A stretch of DNA of 64,000 nt from Monocercomonoides exilis (taxonomy: Eukaryota; Preaxostyla; Oxymonadida; Polymastigidae). The stretch's first letter is position 1. Each line of letters starts with the position of its first letter. Shown here in pieces: positions 9,508-20,505 of the stretch. The translations under genes were made by a program, and so were the position numbers. Below the pieces are notes generated by a model. It did no database searches and was not told where the DNA came from. It saw only the letters and a list, made by a program, of their open reading frames with translations. Where the stretch lies: the NCBI GenBank assembly GCA_001643675.2, contig LSRY02000008.1, positions 436,501 through 500,500 of the forward strand. The letters are read 5' to 3'.

Positions 9508-12500
9508 TCAGTCTTCATCCATTTCTGGTGCATCTAATTCAACGCTCATCATCTCGCTTCCATCTCCAGCTGCAATGAATTGTTTCATTCGTGATGGCAA
9601 TGGATCTCGCTTCAACCAATAAATCTGCATTATTCCCTTCACTATTCGATCCTTATCGCCAAGCGCATTTTCTTTCCACTTTTCTTTTGATGCTTCTTTA
9701 ATATTTCTTTGATCGAGTTCATTATCTCTGTCATAAGTTCAACATCAATTTCCTCATAAGCTGCACCCTTTTCATCTTCGATTTCACCACCACTTTCACC
9801 AGCTTCATCAGCGGAAATTGATTCATCACACTTCATCCATTCCGGTACCTCGCTTTTAACAAATAATCTCCAATAATCTGCCATTGTCCACCCGTGCTTA
9901 TCTTTAAATTCATTTTTATGTCTCATCCATTCTGGCGGTTCTGTCTTCACATTCTCTATCCATAGCATTGCCATTGTTCGTCCAAACTTATCGGAAAGCT
10001 CATTGTTGTGTCTCATCCACTTCGGTGGATCTGTATTCACACAATTAATCCAAATCATTGCTATTGTCTCTCCATCGCTATCGTGAAGTGTAATGTCATG
10101 AGCCATCCATTCGGGTGGTTCTGTCTTGACATGACAAATCCATATCATAGCCATTGTTTGGCCATCCTTATCCGCTTGCGTAATACCATGTCTCATCCAC
10201 TCCGGCGGTTCTGTTTGAACAAGTTGAATCCACAGCATAGCCATCGTTGCACCATAATTGCTGCCAAGTGATATATCAGGCCTCATCCATTCTGGTGGTT
10301 CTGTCTTCACAAATTCAATCCATAGCATCGCCATTGTCCTTCCGCCATTATCAGCAAGTGTATTATCATGCCTCATCCACTCAGGAGGTTCTGTTTTTTC
10401 TCCTCAATCCACTTCATTGACAATGTCCTCCCTTCCTTCTTGCCTTGCGCGTTATCCATTATCATCCATTTTGGCGGCTCTGTTTTGATGATTGCAATCC
10501 AGTGCATGGCTATTGTTCGTCCTTCTTTATCAGCAAGTTCATTATCGTGCCTCATCCACTCAGGAGGTTCAGTTTTGACATATTGAATCCAATTCATTGC
10601 CATTGTTTCTCCTTTGTTATTTTTATGTGATGTTTCATGCCTTATTGATAAAGGCGGTTCTGAATGGACTTCTTGAATCCATAGCATCGCTACTGTATTT
10701 CCACCATTATCGCCAATTGTTGTATCATGCATCATCCAATTAGGTGGTTCTTTTTGATACACCTAACCCAGTGCATGGCCATTGTTTGTCCATTCTTATC
10801 AGAAAATGAACTTCCATGTCTCATCCACTCAGGTGGTTCTGTTTTGATATTTGAAATCCATAACATTACCATAGTTAATCCGTTATTATTCCCAAGAATA
10901 ATACCATGTCTCATCCATTCTGGCGGTTCTGTCTTCACATTCTCTATCCATAGCATTGCCATTGTTCGTCCAAACTTATCGGAAAGCTCATTGTTGTGTC
11001 TCATCCACTTCGGTGGATCTGTATTCACACAATTAATCCAAATCATTGCTATTGTCTCTCCATCGCTATCGTGAAGTGTAATGTCATGAGCCATCCATTC
11101 GGGTGGTTCTGTCTTGACATGACAAATCCATATCATAGCCATTGTTTGGCCATCCTTATCCGCTTGCGTAATACCATGTCTCATCCACTCCGGCGGTTCT
11201 GTTTGAACAAGTTGAATCCACAGCATAGCCATCGTTGCACCATAATTGCTGCCAAGTGATATATCAGGCCTCATCCATTCTGGTGGTTCTGTCTTCACAA
11301 ATTCAATCCATAGCATCGCCATTGTCCTTCCGCCATTATCAGCAAGTGTATTATCATGCCTCATCCACTCAGGAGGTTCTGTTTTTTTCTCCTCAATCCA
11401 CTTCATTGACAATGTCCTCCCTTCCTTCTTGCCTTGCGCGTTATCCATTATCATCCATTTTGGCGGCTCTGTTTTGATGATTGCAATCCAGTGCATGGCT
11501 ATTGTTCGTCCTTCTTTATCAGCAAGTTCATTATCGTGCCTCATCCACTCAGGAGGTTCAGTTTTGACATATTGAATCCAATTCATTGCCATTGTTTCTC
11601 CTTTGTTATTTTTATGTGATGTTTCATGCCTTATTGATAAAGGCGGTTCTGAATGGACTTCTTGAATCCATAGCATCGCTACTGTATTTCCACCATTATC
11701 GCCAATTGTTGTATCATGCATCATCCAATTAGGTGGTTCTTTTTGATACACCTAACCCAGTGCATGGCCATTGTTTGTCCATTCTTATCAGAAAATGAAC
11801 TTCCATGTCTCATCCACTCAGGTGGTTCTGTTTTGATATTTGAAATCCATAACATTACCATAGTTAATCCGTTATTATTCCCAAGAATAATACCATGTCT
11901 CATCCATTCTGGCGGTTCTGTCTTCACATTCTCTATCCATAGCATTGCCATTGTTCGTCCAAACTTATCGGAAAGCTCATTGTTGTGTCTCATCCACTTC
12001 GGTGGATCTGTATTCACACAATTAATCCAAATCATTGCTATTGTCTCTCCATCGCTATCGTGAAGTGTAATGTCATGAGCCATCCATTCGGGTGGTTCTG
12101 TCTTGACATGACAAATCCATATCATAGCCATTGTTTGGCCATCCTTATCCGCTTGCGTAATACCATGTCTCATCCACTCCGGCGGTTCTGTTTGAACAAG
12201 TTGAATCCACAGCATAGCCATCGTTGCACCATAATTGCTGCCAAGTGATATATCAGGCCTCATCCATTCTGGTGGTTCTGTCTTCACAAATTCAATCCAT
12301 AGCATCGCCATTGTCCTTCCGCCATTATCAGCAAGTGTATTATCATGCCTCATCCACTCAGGAGGTTCTGTTTTTTCTCCTCAATCCACTTCATTGACAA
12401 TGTCCTCCCTTCCTTCTTGCCTTGCGCGTTATCCATTATCATCCATTTTGGCGGCTCTGTTTTGATGATTGCAATCCAGTGCATGGCTATTGTTCGTCCT

Positions 12501-15500
12501 TCTTTATCAGCAAGTTCATTATCGTGCCTCATCCACTCAGGAGGTTCAGTTTTGACATATTGAATCCAATTCATTGCCATTGTTTCTCCTTTGTTATTTT
12601 TATGTGATGTTTCATGCCTTATTGATAAAGGCGGTTCTGAATGGACTTCTTGAATCCATAGCATCGCTACTGTATTTCCACCATTATCGCCAATTGTTGT
12701 ATCATGCATCATCCAATTAGGTGGTTCTTTTTTGATACACCTAACCCAGTGCATGGCCATTGTTTGTCCATTCTTATCAGAAAATGAACTTCCATGTCTC
12801 ATCCACTCAGGTGGTTCTGTTTTGATATTTGAAATCCATAACATTACCATAGTTAATCCGTTATTATTCCCAAGAATAATACCATGTCTCATCCATTCTG
12901 GCGGTTCTGTCTTCACATTCTCTATCCATAGCATTGCCATTGTTCGTCCAAACTTATCGGAAAGCTCATTGTTGTGTCTCATCCACTTCGGTGGATCTGT
13001 ATTCACACAATTAATCCAAATCATTGCTATTGTCTCTCCATCGCTATCGTGAAGTGTAATGTCATGAGCCATCCATTCGGGTGGTTCTGTCTTGACATGA
13101 CAAATCCATATCATAGCCATTGTTTGGCCATCCTTATCCGCTTGCGTAATACCATGTCTCATCCACTCCGGCGGTTCTGTTTGAACAAGTTGAATCCACA
13201 GCATAGCCATCGTTGCACCATAATTGCTGCCAAGTGATATATCAGGCCTCATCCATTCTGGTGGTTCTGTCTTCACAAATTCAATCCATAGCATCGCCAT
13301 TGTCCTTCCGCCATTATCAGCAAGTGTATTATCATGCCTCATCCACTCAGGAGGTTCTGTTTTTTTCTCCTCAATCCACTTCATTGACAATGTCCTCCCT
13401 TCCTTCTTGCCTTGCGCGTTATCCATTATCATCCATTTTGGCGGCTCTGTTTTGATGATTGCAATCCAGTGCATGGCTATTGTTCGTCCTTCTTTATCAG
13501 CAAGTTCATTATCGTGCCTCATCCACTCAGGAGGTTCAGTTTTGACATATTGAATCCAATTCATTGCCATTGTTTCTCCTTTGTTATTTTTATGTGATGT
13601 TTCATGCCTTATTGATAAAGGCGGTTCTGAATGGACTTCTTGAATCCATAGCATCGCTACTGTATTTCCACCATTATCGCCAATTGTTGTATCATGCATC
13701 ATCCAATTAGGTGGTTCTTTTTTGATACACCTAACCCAGTGCATGGCCATTGTTTGTCCATTCTTATCAGAAAATGAACTTCCATGTCTCATCCACTCAG
13801 GTGGTTCTGTTTTGATATTTGAAATCCATAACATTACCATAGTTAATCCGTTATTATTCCCAAGAATAATACCATGTCTCATCCATTCTGGCGGTTCTGT
13901 CTTCACATTCTCTATCCATAGCATTGCCATTGTTCGTCCAAACTTATCGGAAAGCTCATTGTTGTGTCTCATCCACTTCGGTGGATCTGTATTCACACAA
14001 TTAATCCAAATCATTGCTATTGTCTCTCCATCGCTATCGTGAAGTGTAATGTCATGAGCCATCCATTCGGGTGGTTCTGTCTTGACATGACAAATCCATA
14101 TCATAGCCATTGTTTGGCCATCCTTATCCGCTTGCGTAATACCATGTCTCATCCACTCCGGCGGTTCTGTTTGAACAAGTTGAATCCACAGCATAGCCAT
14201 CGTTGCACCATAATTGCTGCCAAGTGATATATCAGGCCTCATCCATTCTGGTGGTTCTGTCTTCACAAATTCAATCCATAGCATCGCCATTGTCCTTCCG
14301 CCATTATCAGCAAGTGTATTATCATGCCTCATCCACTCAGGAGGTTCTGTTTTTTCTCCTCAATCCACTTCATTGACAATGTCCTCCCTTCCTTCTTGCC
14401 TTGCGCGTTATCCATTATCATCCATTTTGGCGGCTCTGTTTTGATGATTGCAATCCAGTGCATGGCTATTGTTCGTCCTTCTTTATCAGCAAGTTCATTA
14501 TCGTGCCTCATCCACTCAGGAGGTTCAGTTTTGACATATTGAATCCAATTCATTGCCATTGTTTCTCCTTTGTTATTTTTATGTGATGTTTCATGCCTTA
14601 TTGATAAAGGCGGTTCTGAATGGACTTCTTGAATCCATAGCATCGCTACTGTATTTCCACCATTATCGCCAATTGTTGTATCATGCATCATCCAATTAGG
14701 TGGTTCTTTTTTGATACACCTAACCCAGTGCATGGCCATTGTTTGTCCATTCTTATCAGAAAATGAACTTCCATGTCTCATCCACTCAGGTGGTTCTGTT
14801 TTGATATTTGAAATCCATAACATTACCATAGTTAATCCGTTATTATTCCCAAGAATAATACCATGTCTCATCCACTCTTGCGGTTCTGTTTGAACAAGTT
14901 GAATCCACAGCATTACCATTGTTGCACCTTTATTGTCTTTTAGTGTTATGCTGTGCCTCATCCATTCTGGTGGTTCTGTCTTGACCTCCTTTATCCAATG
15001 CATCGCCATTGTCCTTCCATCCCTGTCAGCAAGCGCAATTCTATGTCTCATCCATTCTGGTGGCTCTGTTTTGACTTCTTGAATCCAATTCATCGCTATT
15101 GTCCTTCCACTCTTATCAGAAAGTTCCGCTTCATGTCTCATCCATTCAGGTGGCTCTTTTCTGATGTGAATGATCCACGTCATGGCCATTGTCCATCCGT
15201 CCATGTCTGCAAGCACCTTGTCATGCCTCATCCATCCCGGTGGATTTGTCTTCACATTTTTGATCCACAGCATCGCCATTGTTCGTCCAAACTTATCTGC
15301 AAGCGTGTTGTCGTGTCTCATCCATCCCGGTGGTTCTGTCTTGTTCTCAATGATCCACCTCATTCCCGCTGTTTGCCCATTTTCATCTTTCAGAGTTTCA
15401 TCAAATTTCATCCATTTCGGTAATTCAGTTTTAACAAAAAATTTCCAAAAATCTGCCATTGTCAATCCATTCTTGTCTTCAAGTGAACTGCGATGTCTCA

Positions 15501-16219
15501 TCCATTCCGGTGGATCGGTTTGAACAATTTGAATCCATATCATGGCCATTGTTGCTCCATTATTGTTGCAAAGTGTAATGTCATGTCTCATCCATTTCGG
15601 TGGATCGGTTTGAACAAACTGAATCCATAGCATGGCCATGGTTGACCCAAATTTGTTGCTAAGTGTAATATTATGTCTCATCCATTCTGGAGGTTCTGTC
15701 TTTTTCTCAATAATCCATCGCATTGCTTCTGTTCTACCATCCTCGTCCCTTTTCAATGGATCACTTTTCAATTTTTGCATATCTGTTGTATATCTTATTT
15801 TACCGCTCAACGCTTCAGTTTTGCTGCTCGTCCTGCAATATAAGCAGCAAAAATGTCAATCGTTAAAAACTGTTATTTGAAATAACTATTATATATATGA
15901 TCATGTTTGAGTATTTTTTTAAATACTGTTTATCTCTTTAAATAAATAAGAAAATGAGCATAAAGTGATTGCATGATTTTTGGCAGTGCTGCATTTTGTT
16001 ATTCAAACATTTTTTTCAAAACAGAAAAAAATATTATATTATTTATTCATATTTTTATTTTTTTTTGATGATAGTTTAACAAATTATAAGTGAATGAAAA
16101 TGAAAAGCCAAGTAGTGAAAAATATCAAACCTGTGAATTAATGATGAGTCTTGTATTTTCTGCTCTTTTGCTTTTGCACCAAAACCCTCAGAAACACTCT
16201 TGGAATTGAGTTCAGTCAT
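9508..16219 (-). CDS. Giant ankyrin-like 30-residue repeat protein, two exons, several frameshifts
   Basis: Exon 1 is 16219-16131 (ATG, 29 codons plus 2 bases). A GTTTGATATT donor and a TTGCAG acceptor define a 298-bp intron, and exon 2 starts at 15832 in matching phase. About 66 tandem 30-residue units follow, with consensus D-x-x-G-x-T-x-A-M-x-W-I-x(6)-PP-x-W-M-x-H. Gly-x-Thr-x-Ala resembles ankyrin TPLHxA, so a helix-turn-helix solenoid for protein binding is likely (inference). Apparent frames 15810-14329, 14332-12350, 12353-11721, 11751-10732, 10762-10373 and 10376-9642 are joined by T-run length changes. The TAG at 9642 is probably not the end: another frame continues the repeat (ENALGDKDRIVKG, then LKRDPLPSRM) and an acidic tail to TGA near 9508. 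The joined length is about 2,100 residues. Confidence 0.75.
9933..14872. repeat. Five tandem 989-990-bp blocks inside the repeat gene
   Basis: Identical landmarks recur at 10008, 10996, 11985, 12974 and 13964 (spacings 988, 989, 989, 990). Each block holds eleven 90-bp units, and an intact block is 990 bp (330 codons). Visible differences are confined to two T runs: T7 versus T6 near 10394/11383/12371/13361/14350, and T6 versus T5 near 10751/11740/12729/13719/14708. Outside the array the 90-bp units are clearly diverged. This implies very recent unequal exchange or amplification of the block. Confidence 0.95.
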
Positions 16220-16770
16220 TTCTTTTCACCAATTCATTTCTTTTTTATTTTTTCTTACACATAAAAAATTTCTTCAGGGATGTATTCATTTGTATCAGCC
16301 ACAGAAACAGTTGAGTGAGTGAGTGAGTGTGTGGCAGAAGAGAAGGGAAAGATGAATGCCATTCACTCTGATGGAGAACATGCACATTCTGAAAAGAGGC
16401 TGAAATGTTGCCTTTGGAAAAGAAATGGCTGTATGAAAAAACAAAAGCGAAAGAGAGAAAGAGAGAAAAAGAAAAAAATGGATGTTTGAATGGAAAATGT
16501 GAATGTTCAGAGCAAATAAACAGGAAAAGAATTTGACACTCAGCATCATTCAGAATGAGAAGTGGAAGTTGAAAAATTAATTGTGAAAATGAGAGGACAA
16601 TTAAAAAGTCGGAAAGAAAGACAAAGACAAAAACAAAGAGAAATACAAACAAATGAAATAGAATATGAATAAATGATATCAAGAAAGATGAAGAAAAGAA
16701 AGAAATAAAAAACAACTACAAATGAAGAGAAAGAATAATATGAAAAAATGGTGATTGTGATGAGAAGGAT

Positions 16771-16885
16771 GAAGAAGAGGAAGAAGAGGAAGAAGAGGAA
16801 GAAGAGGAAGAAGAGGAAGAGGAAGAGGAAGAGGAAGAGGAAGAGGAAGAGGAAGAGGAAGATGAAGAAGAAGAAGAAGAAGAGA
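16771..16885 (+). repeat. Purine microsatellite, GAGGAA/GAAGAA type
   Basis: Over 100 bases of AAGAGG, GAGGAA and GAA units. It lies in a 238-codon chance ORF of Lys/Arg (16748-17461). In another frame it gives a Glu run followed by KYVLYCPKAEEGCNV and a stop, possibly the end of an acidic protein. I do not call a gene. Confidence 0.85.
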
Positions 16886-17447
16886 AATATGTGTTATATT
16901 GCCCGAAGGCAGAGGAAGGCTGTAATGTTTGAGAGGATGAATGAGATGGGGATGCAGAAAGCAGTGAAGAAGAACATGAAACAGATTAAGATTATAATGA
17001 AGATGATGAAGATTATGAGGAGGATAAAGAAGAAGAAAAAGAAAAAGAAAGAAGAAGAAAAGAAATGCATTGAAGATAATCTTGCTTGTTTTGATGTTGA
17101 AGATTGTGATAAATCAGACGAGGAAGAAAAAAGAAAGAAGAAGATGAAGATTTCGGAGAAATTAGATCCATCGGAGAAATACAATCACCATTTCCGTTTC
17201 TGCTTTTCCCTTTCCTCTTTCACAGTCCAATCATCAATCATCCATCAAATTTTCTCCTTCTCCCTCCTTTTCTCTGAAGTTTTCCCTCTCTCTGAATATT
17301 CTTCTTCTTCTTCTTTTCCTTCTTCATATTTATATTGCTCTTCTGTTATTTTTCTGCTCATTTCTTTCTCATCTCCTTTTGATCCATTTTCTTTTTCATT
17401 TCTCAACTCTCCCAAAAAATTAACATTGCTCATCAAACAGCAAACAT

Positions 17448-17735
17448 ATGAGCATGGATGAGTCAAATGAAGATAATCATCCGAATGGAGACATGAAACA
17501 GACTGTGATTGAAGATGATGTTGATGGAGGAGAATATGACGATATCAATAATGGTGATGAAAATGTTGATGAAAATGAAGGCGAAAAAGATGAAGAGGAA
17601 AATGAAAAAGAGGTAAAAGAGGCAGTGTGTCTGAAGAGTGTGGAGGCAGAGAAGGCATCTGAATACACAAGAGCAATCAGAACATTCACAAGTGCTCCCA
17701 AAAAAGGGATATTTAACAGCATCGGTGTGAGATAA
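17448..17735 (+). CDS. Acidic hypothetical protein, 95 residues
   Basis: An ATG at 17448 opens a Glu/Asp/Asn-rich ORF ending in a less biased segment (residues 60-95, EAVCLKSVEAEKASEYTRAI) that resembles ordinary protein. The antisense frame is poly-Ser and hydrophobic and less convincing. No domain is visible. It could be an exon of a longer acidic protein. It overlaps the end of the Ser-rich minus-strand ORF by about 20 bases. Confidence 0.3.
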   Translation: MSMDESNEDNHPNGDMKQTVIEDDVDGGEYDDINNGDENVDENEGEKDEEENEKEVKEAVCLKSVEAEKASEYTRAIRTFTSAPKKGIFNSIGVR

Positions 17736-18141
17736 ACGCTCTCAAACTGTGTGTGCAATCAGACAGAAACAACTGCGATGCAGATGGCTGGCTGGCAGAT
17801 GAACAATTGCAATCGCAATTACAACTACTCGAATTCAGATTGACATATGAAGAGGAATATGAAGAAGAAGAAGAAGAAGATGATGATGATGATGATGATA
17901 GAGGAATCTGTTTGCATTCTTCCTGTTGCATCGTGACAGAAGCACTGCTGATTGGATGCTCAAAATGAGGCTGACTCCCAACATTCAATGCATTTGAAGC
18001 AGATGATGGTGAAGATGGTGAAGAAGAAAAAGAAGGAGAAGAAGAAGCGGATGAATGGAGGGAATCTGAATTTGAAGCAGATTGTGGTTGAGATGGAGAA
18101 AGATGATGCTGATGCTCATTCATCACATTCCTTCTTTTCAT
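17713..18141 (-). CDS. Ser-rich hypothetical protein, 142 residues
   Basis: An ATG at 18141 begins a His/Gln then Ser-rich ORF. A GAA-type microsatellite (17869-17902) encodes a run of 14 Ser, followed by a Cys cluster (CNCDCNC) and a Ser/Leu/Cys tail. Ser-rich segments like this also occur in the gene at 1.6-3.3 kb. The upstream frame at 18116-18500 is on the same strand and could be its 5' exon, but the phase cannot be settled by eye. Function is unknown. Confidence 0.3.
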   Translation of the reverse strand: MKRRNVMNEHQHHLSPSQPQSASNSDSLHSSASSSPSFSSSPSSPSSASNALNVGSQPHFEHPISSASVTMQQEECKQIPLSSSSSSSSSSSSSYSSSYVNLNSSSCNCDCNCSSASQPSASQLFLSDCTHSLRAFISHRCC

Positions 18142-18500
18142 ACAATTTCGAATGCCATTGCTCCAGCCAGAAGACGATTATTTGCCGCTCCTCTCTTTCC
18201 TTCCCCTCCTTCTTCCCTCTGTTCTCCCAATGGCTGCAGAAGAGGCAGCGTTTCTTCCCCACAAAATGACCCAGGCAACTTTTCAAGCCATTCAAATGTG
18301 CCACATTATTCATCCCTTGTAATTTTCTTCTTTTGCTTCTGATGAATACGATTCTTTGGATTTTGAGGATATGTGAACACTTTGTTATATGTGTCTTTCC
18401 CCAGGCCCTTATTATTTGTTTCTTCTTCTTTTTCTTCTTCTTCTTCTTCTTCCTCATTATCATCATCATCGTCTTTGCCTTTGTTGCTGTCAACTTTCAT
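18116..18500 (-). CDS. Fragmentary ORFs, acidic then Cys/His-containing
   Basis: A CCAG acceptor at about 18501 precedes an ATG frame with Asp/Glu runs, then DTYNKVFTYPQNPKNRIHQK and a stop at 18306. A second frame over the same stretch continues with HLNGLKSCLGHFVGKKRC and CSHW to a stop at 18116. The conserved-looking parts in two frames suggest one protein with a single-base indel near 18310-18330. A Cys/His cluster may bind zinc, but no family is recognised. Confidence 0.25.
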
Positions 18501-19163
18501 TTCATCTGGAATTTCCTCCCAATTTTTGGTTGATGGGAGAGAATTGAATAAGAATGTGCTGAAAAATTGTCAAGTGAAGAGGCAACTCGCTCTTGCACTT
18601 CCGTAATTATTAAAATGTCTCCTATTGCTCGTCTTTTCTGCGCATCCTGAAGCATTCAAAGAAGGCCATCATGGATATCACATCGAAGGAGTGATTAGCA
18701 AAATGAAGATGAAGTTGCAGAAGCAGAAGCCGAAAATGAAGAAAAATCAGAGAGAGGTCGCTCAGCTGGAGACATTCACTCGAAAATCACTCACATGGAA
18801 GGAAAATACACGTTGCAACGGAGAAATCTTTCGAATGTCATCTCGGTTGTTATTCATCCCCAAACAAGAATTGTTCAGATGTAATTTTCTTTTCGTCTGT
18901 GTCTCCTTCATTCACTGAAAATGGAGGGAAAGGCATCCTCCTTTTCTTATTGAATGCTTTCCTATGGGCTTTTCTTGGCTCATCATAACGTCTCTTCCAT
19001 TTCCAAAAAATTTCTGCTGATATTCTATGTAAGAATAAACATTTCTTTTATCTTTTTGAATAGAAATGAAAGGCGATGCTTGGTGCTGAGTCTGAGGGTT
19101 GCTGGTTGAAATGAAAAAAAATATCATAATTTTTGTTGTGTGTTGTAGAAGAAGAAGTATATG

Positions 19164-19229
<66 letters not shown>
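19164..19229 (+). repeat. A66 homopolymer
   Basis: Sixty-six uninterrupted A residues, preceded by a GAAGAAGAAG tract. It could be the tail of a retroposed transcript or simple slippage. No coding body with a matching gene is recognisable directly upstream. Confidence 0.9.
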
Positions 19230-19231
<2 letters not shown>

Positions 19232-20219
19232 ATGAATGAAGAAAGAAGATTAATTTAAAACAAATAGTTATCCTCATTTTTGTTAAAAATCTTTCTCGAA
19301 AATTTTGAGAATTCAGTAAATCTTCACATTTTCGTGTCTCCATCTTATTGACCATTTAAATACACAATCTTATGATGTTAAAGTACAATTATTATGCGAA
19401 ATATTATCAGTTAATTTGAAATCAATATCAGCAGCATTGACAATTCCGTGAAACTTCTATTCCTATTTGTAGTATTTTAAAATGAAAACAACATTCCAAA
19501 CCAAACCTTTCATGTATTATCTTTGGTTATTTCCATAAATATAGCGCTTGTTCCAAAGAAATAAATTTTTATTATGGGTATTCAAAAAATTATTTTGTAT
19601 TATTTACTGTGATATGAATAAATATTAAGTTATTAACAAAATATTGTTTATTTCAAAATTGAATAAATTTAGCTTAAAATGACGCAATAGATTACACAAA
19701 AGTATTTAGCTTTTTGAATGATGCAAGTTATTTTCACTTGGCAAATAGTTCTCTGAAAGATTGTCTTTTAACCTATGGTTAATTTTTTTTTATCAAAAAA
19801 TAATTAACTTTTTAATAAACACAGTTCATTTGAGGTAGCGAATTTTGAACAAAAAAACTTATAATTTTCAATTATTATCAATCTTCAGTTTGCAACTAAA
19901 AAAAATAAAAGAATAAAAATATTACTTTTTAAATTATAAAATAGGTGATTATGATTTGAATATGCTCAAATGCCATTTCCAAAAAAAAAAAAAGAAGAAG
20001 AAGAATAGAAAAGAAAAACAAAAAAGAAAAATTCCACAAAAAAAAGTTGATCGACATCTTGACGATCTTTGTTATGATATTGATCAAATTGTTAACGCCC
20101 AAAACAAATAATAAGCTTTCAAAGATCTTTCCCATAAATTGAAATAAGGAAAACGCAAGCAACACATAATTATCTGTGATCATAAAGGCAATTTAAATGT
20201 GAAATGAAGAAGGTTCTTT
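19230..20219. other. AT-rich, no gene seen
   Basis: No sustained frame on either strand. There is an A12 run at about 19980-19992 and short hydrophobic chance ORFs. Confidence 0.4.
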
Positions 20220-20220
20220 A

Positions 20221-20505
20221 AATCCAAGGAGAGATGACGATGGATACACAAGAGCAGTGAGATGGATCATGAAAAAAGGAACAGAACCACCTAAAGAGAT
20301 GAGACACGATATTGCAATAAAAGATGGTTGGAGAAAACAAACAATGGCTATGATATGGATTCAACAAGTCAAAACAGACCCACCAGAGTGGATGAGGCAT
20401 GACAAATGCATTAGCAACAAGAATGGATGGACAATGAAAACATTTTGGAATAACTATGTCAAGACTGATGTTCCAGAATGGATGAAGACTGATCACTCAA
20501 TATAA
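20221..20505 (+). pseudogene. Detached fragment of the 30-residue repeat protein
   Basis: On the strand opposite to the giant repeat gene, about 90 codons read RRDDDGYTRAVRWIMKKGTE, then three repeat units with MAMIWIQQVKTDPPEWMRHD and a final KTDVPEWMK, ending at TAA 20503-20505. The first part matches the start of the giant gene (RDEDGRTEAMRWIIEKKTE), and the end matches its last units. It is therefore a short relative joining the first and last units with the middle missing. A TGA precedes it in frame and no start exon is evident, so it is a pseudogene or a small two-exon gene. Confidence 0.65.

Noticed and set aside
9933-14872. CRISPR-like or satellite DNA interpretation of the 90-bp repeats
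   Set aside because: Units are contiguous, protein-coding in one frame and without unique spacers, so this is a coding solenoid array.
10008-15523. Many plus-strand ORFs of 60-156 codons with HPLRWF / CLIHSGGSV repeats
   Set aside because: They are the antisense of the 90-bp coding units; the minus strand is open for hundreds of codons and matches the detached fragment at 20.2 kb.
16748-17461. 238-codon Lys/Arg-rich ORF
   Set aside because: Made mainly of a purine microsatellite read in one frame; no globular part or conserved neighbour in that frame.
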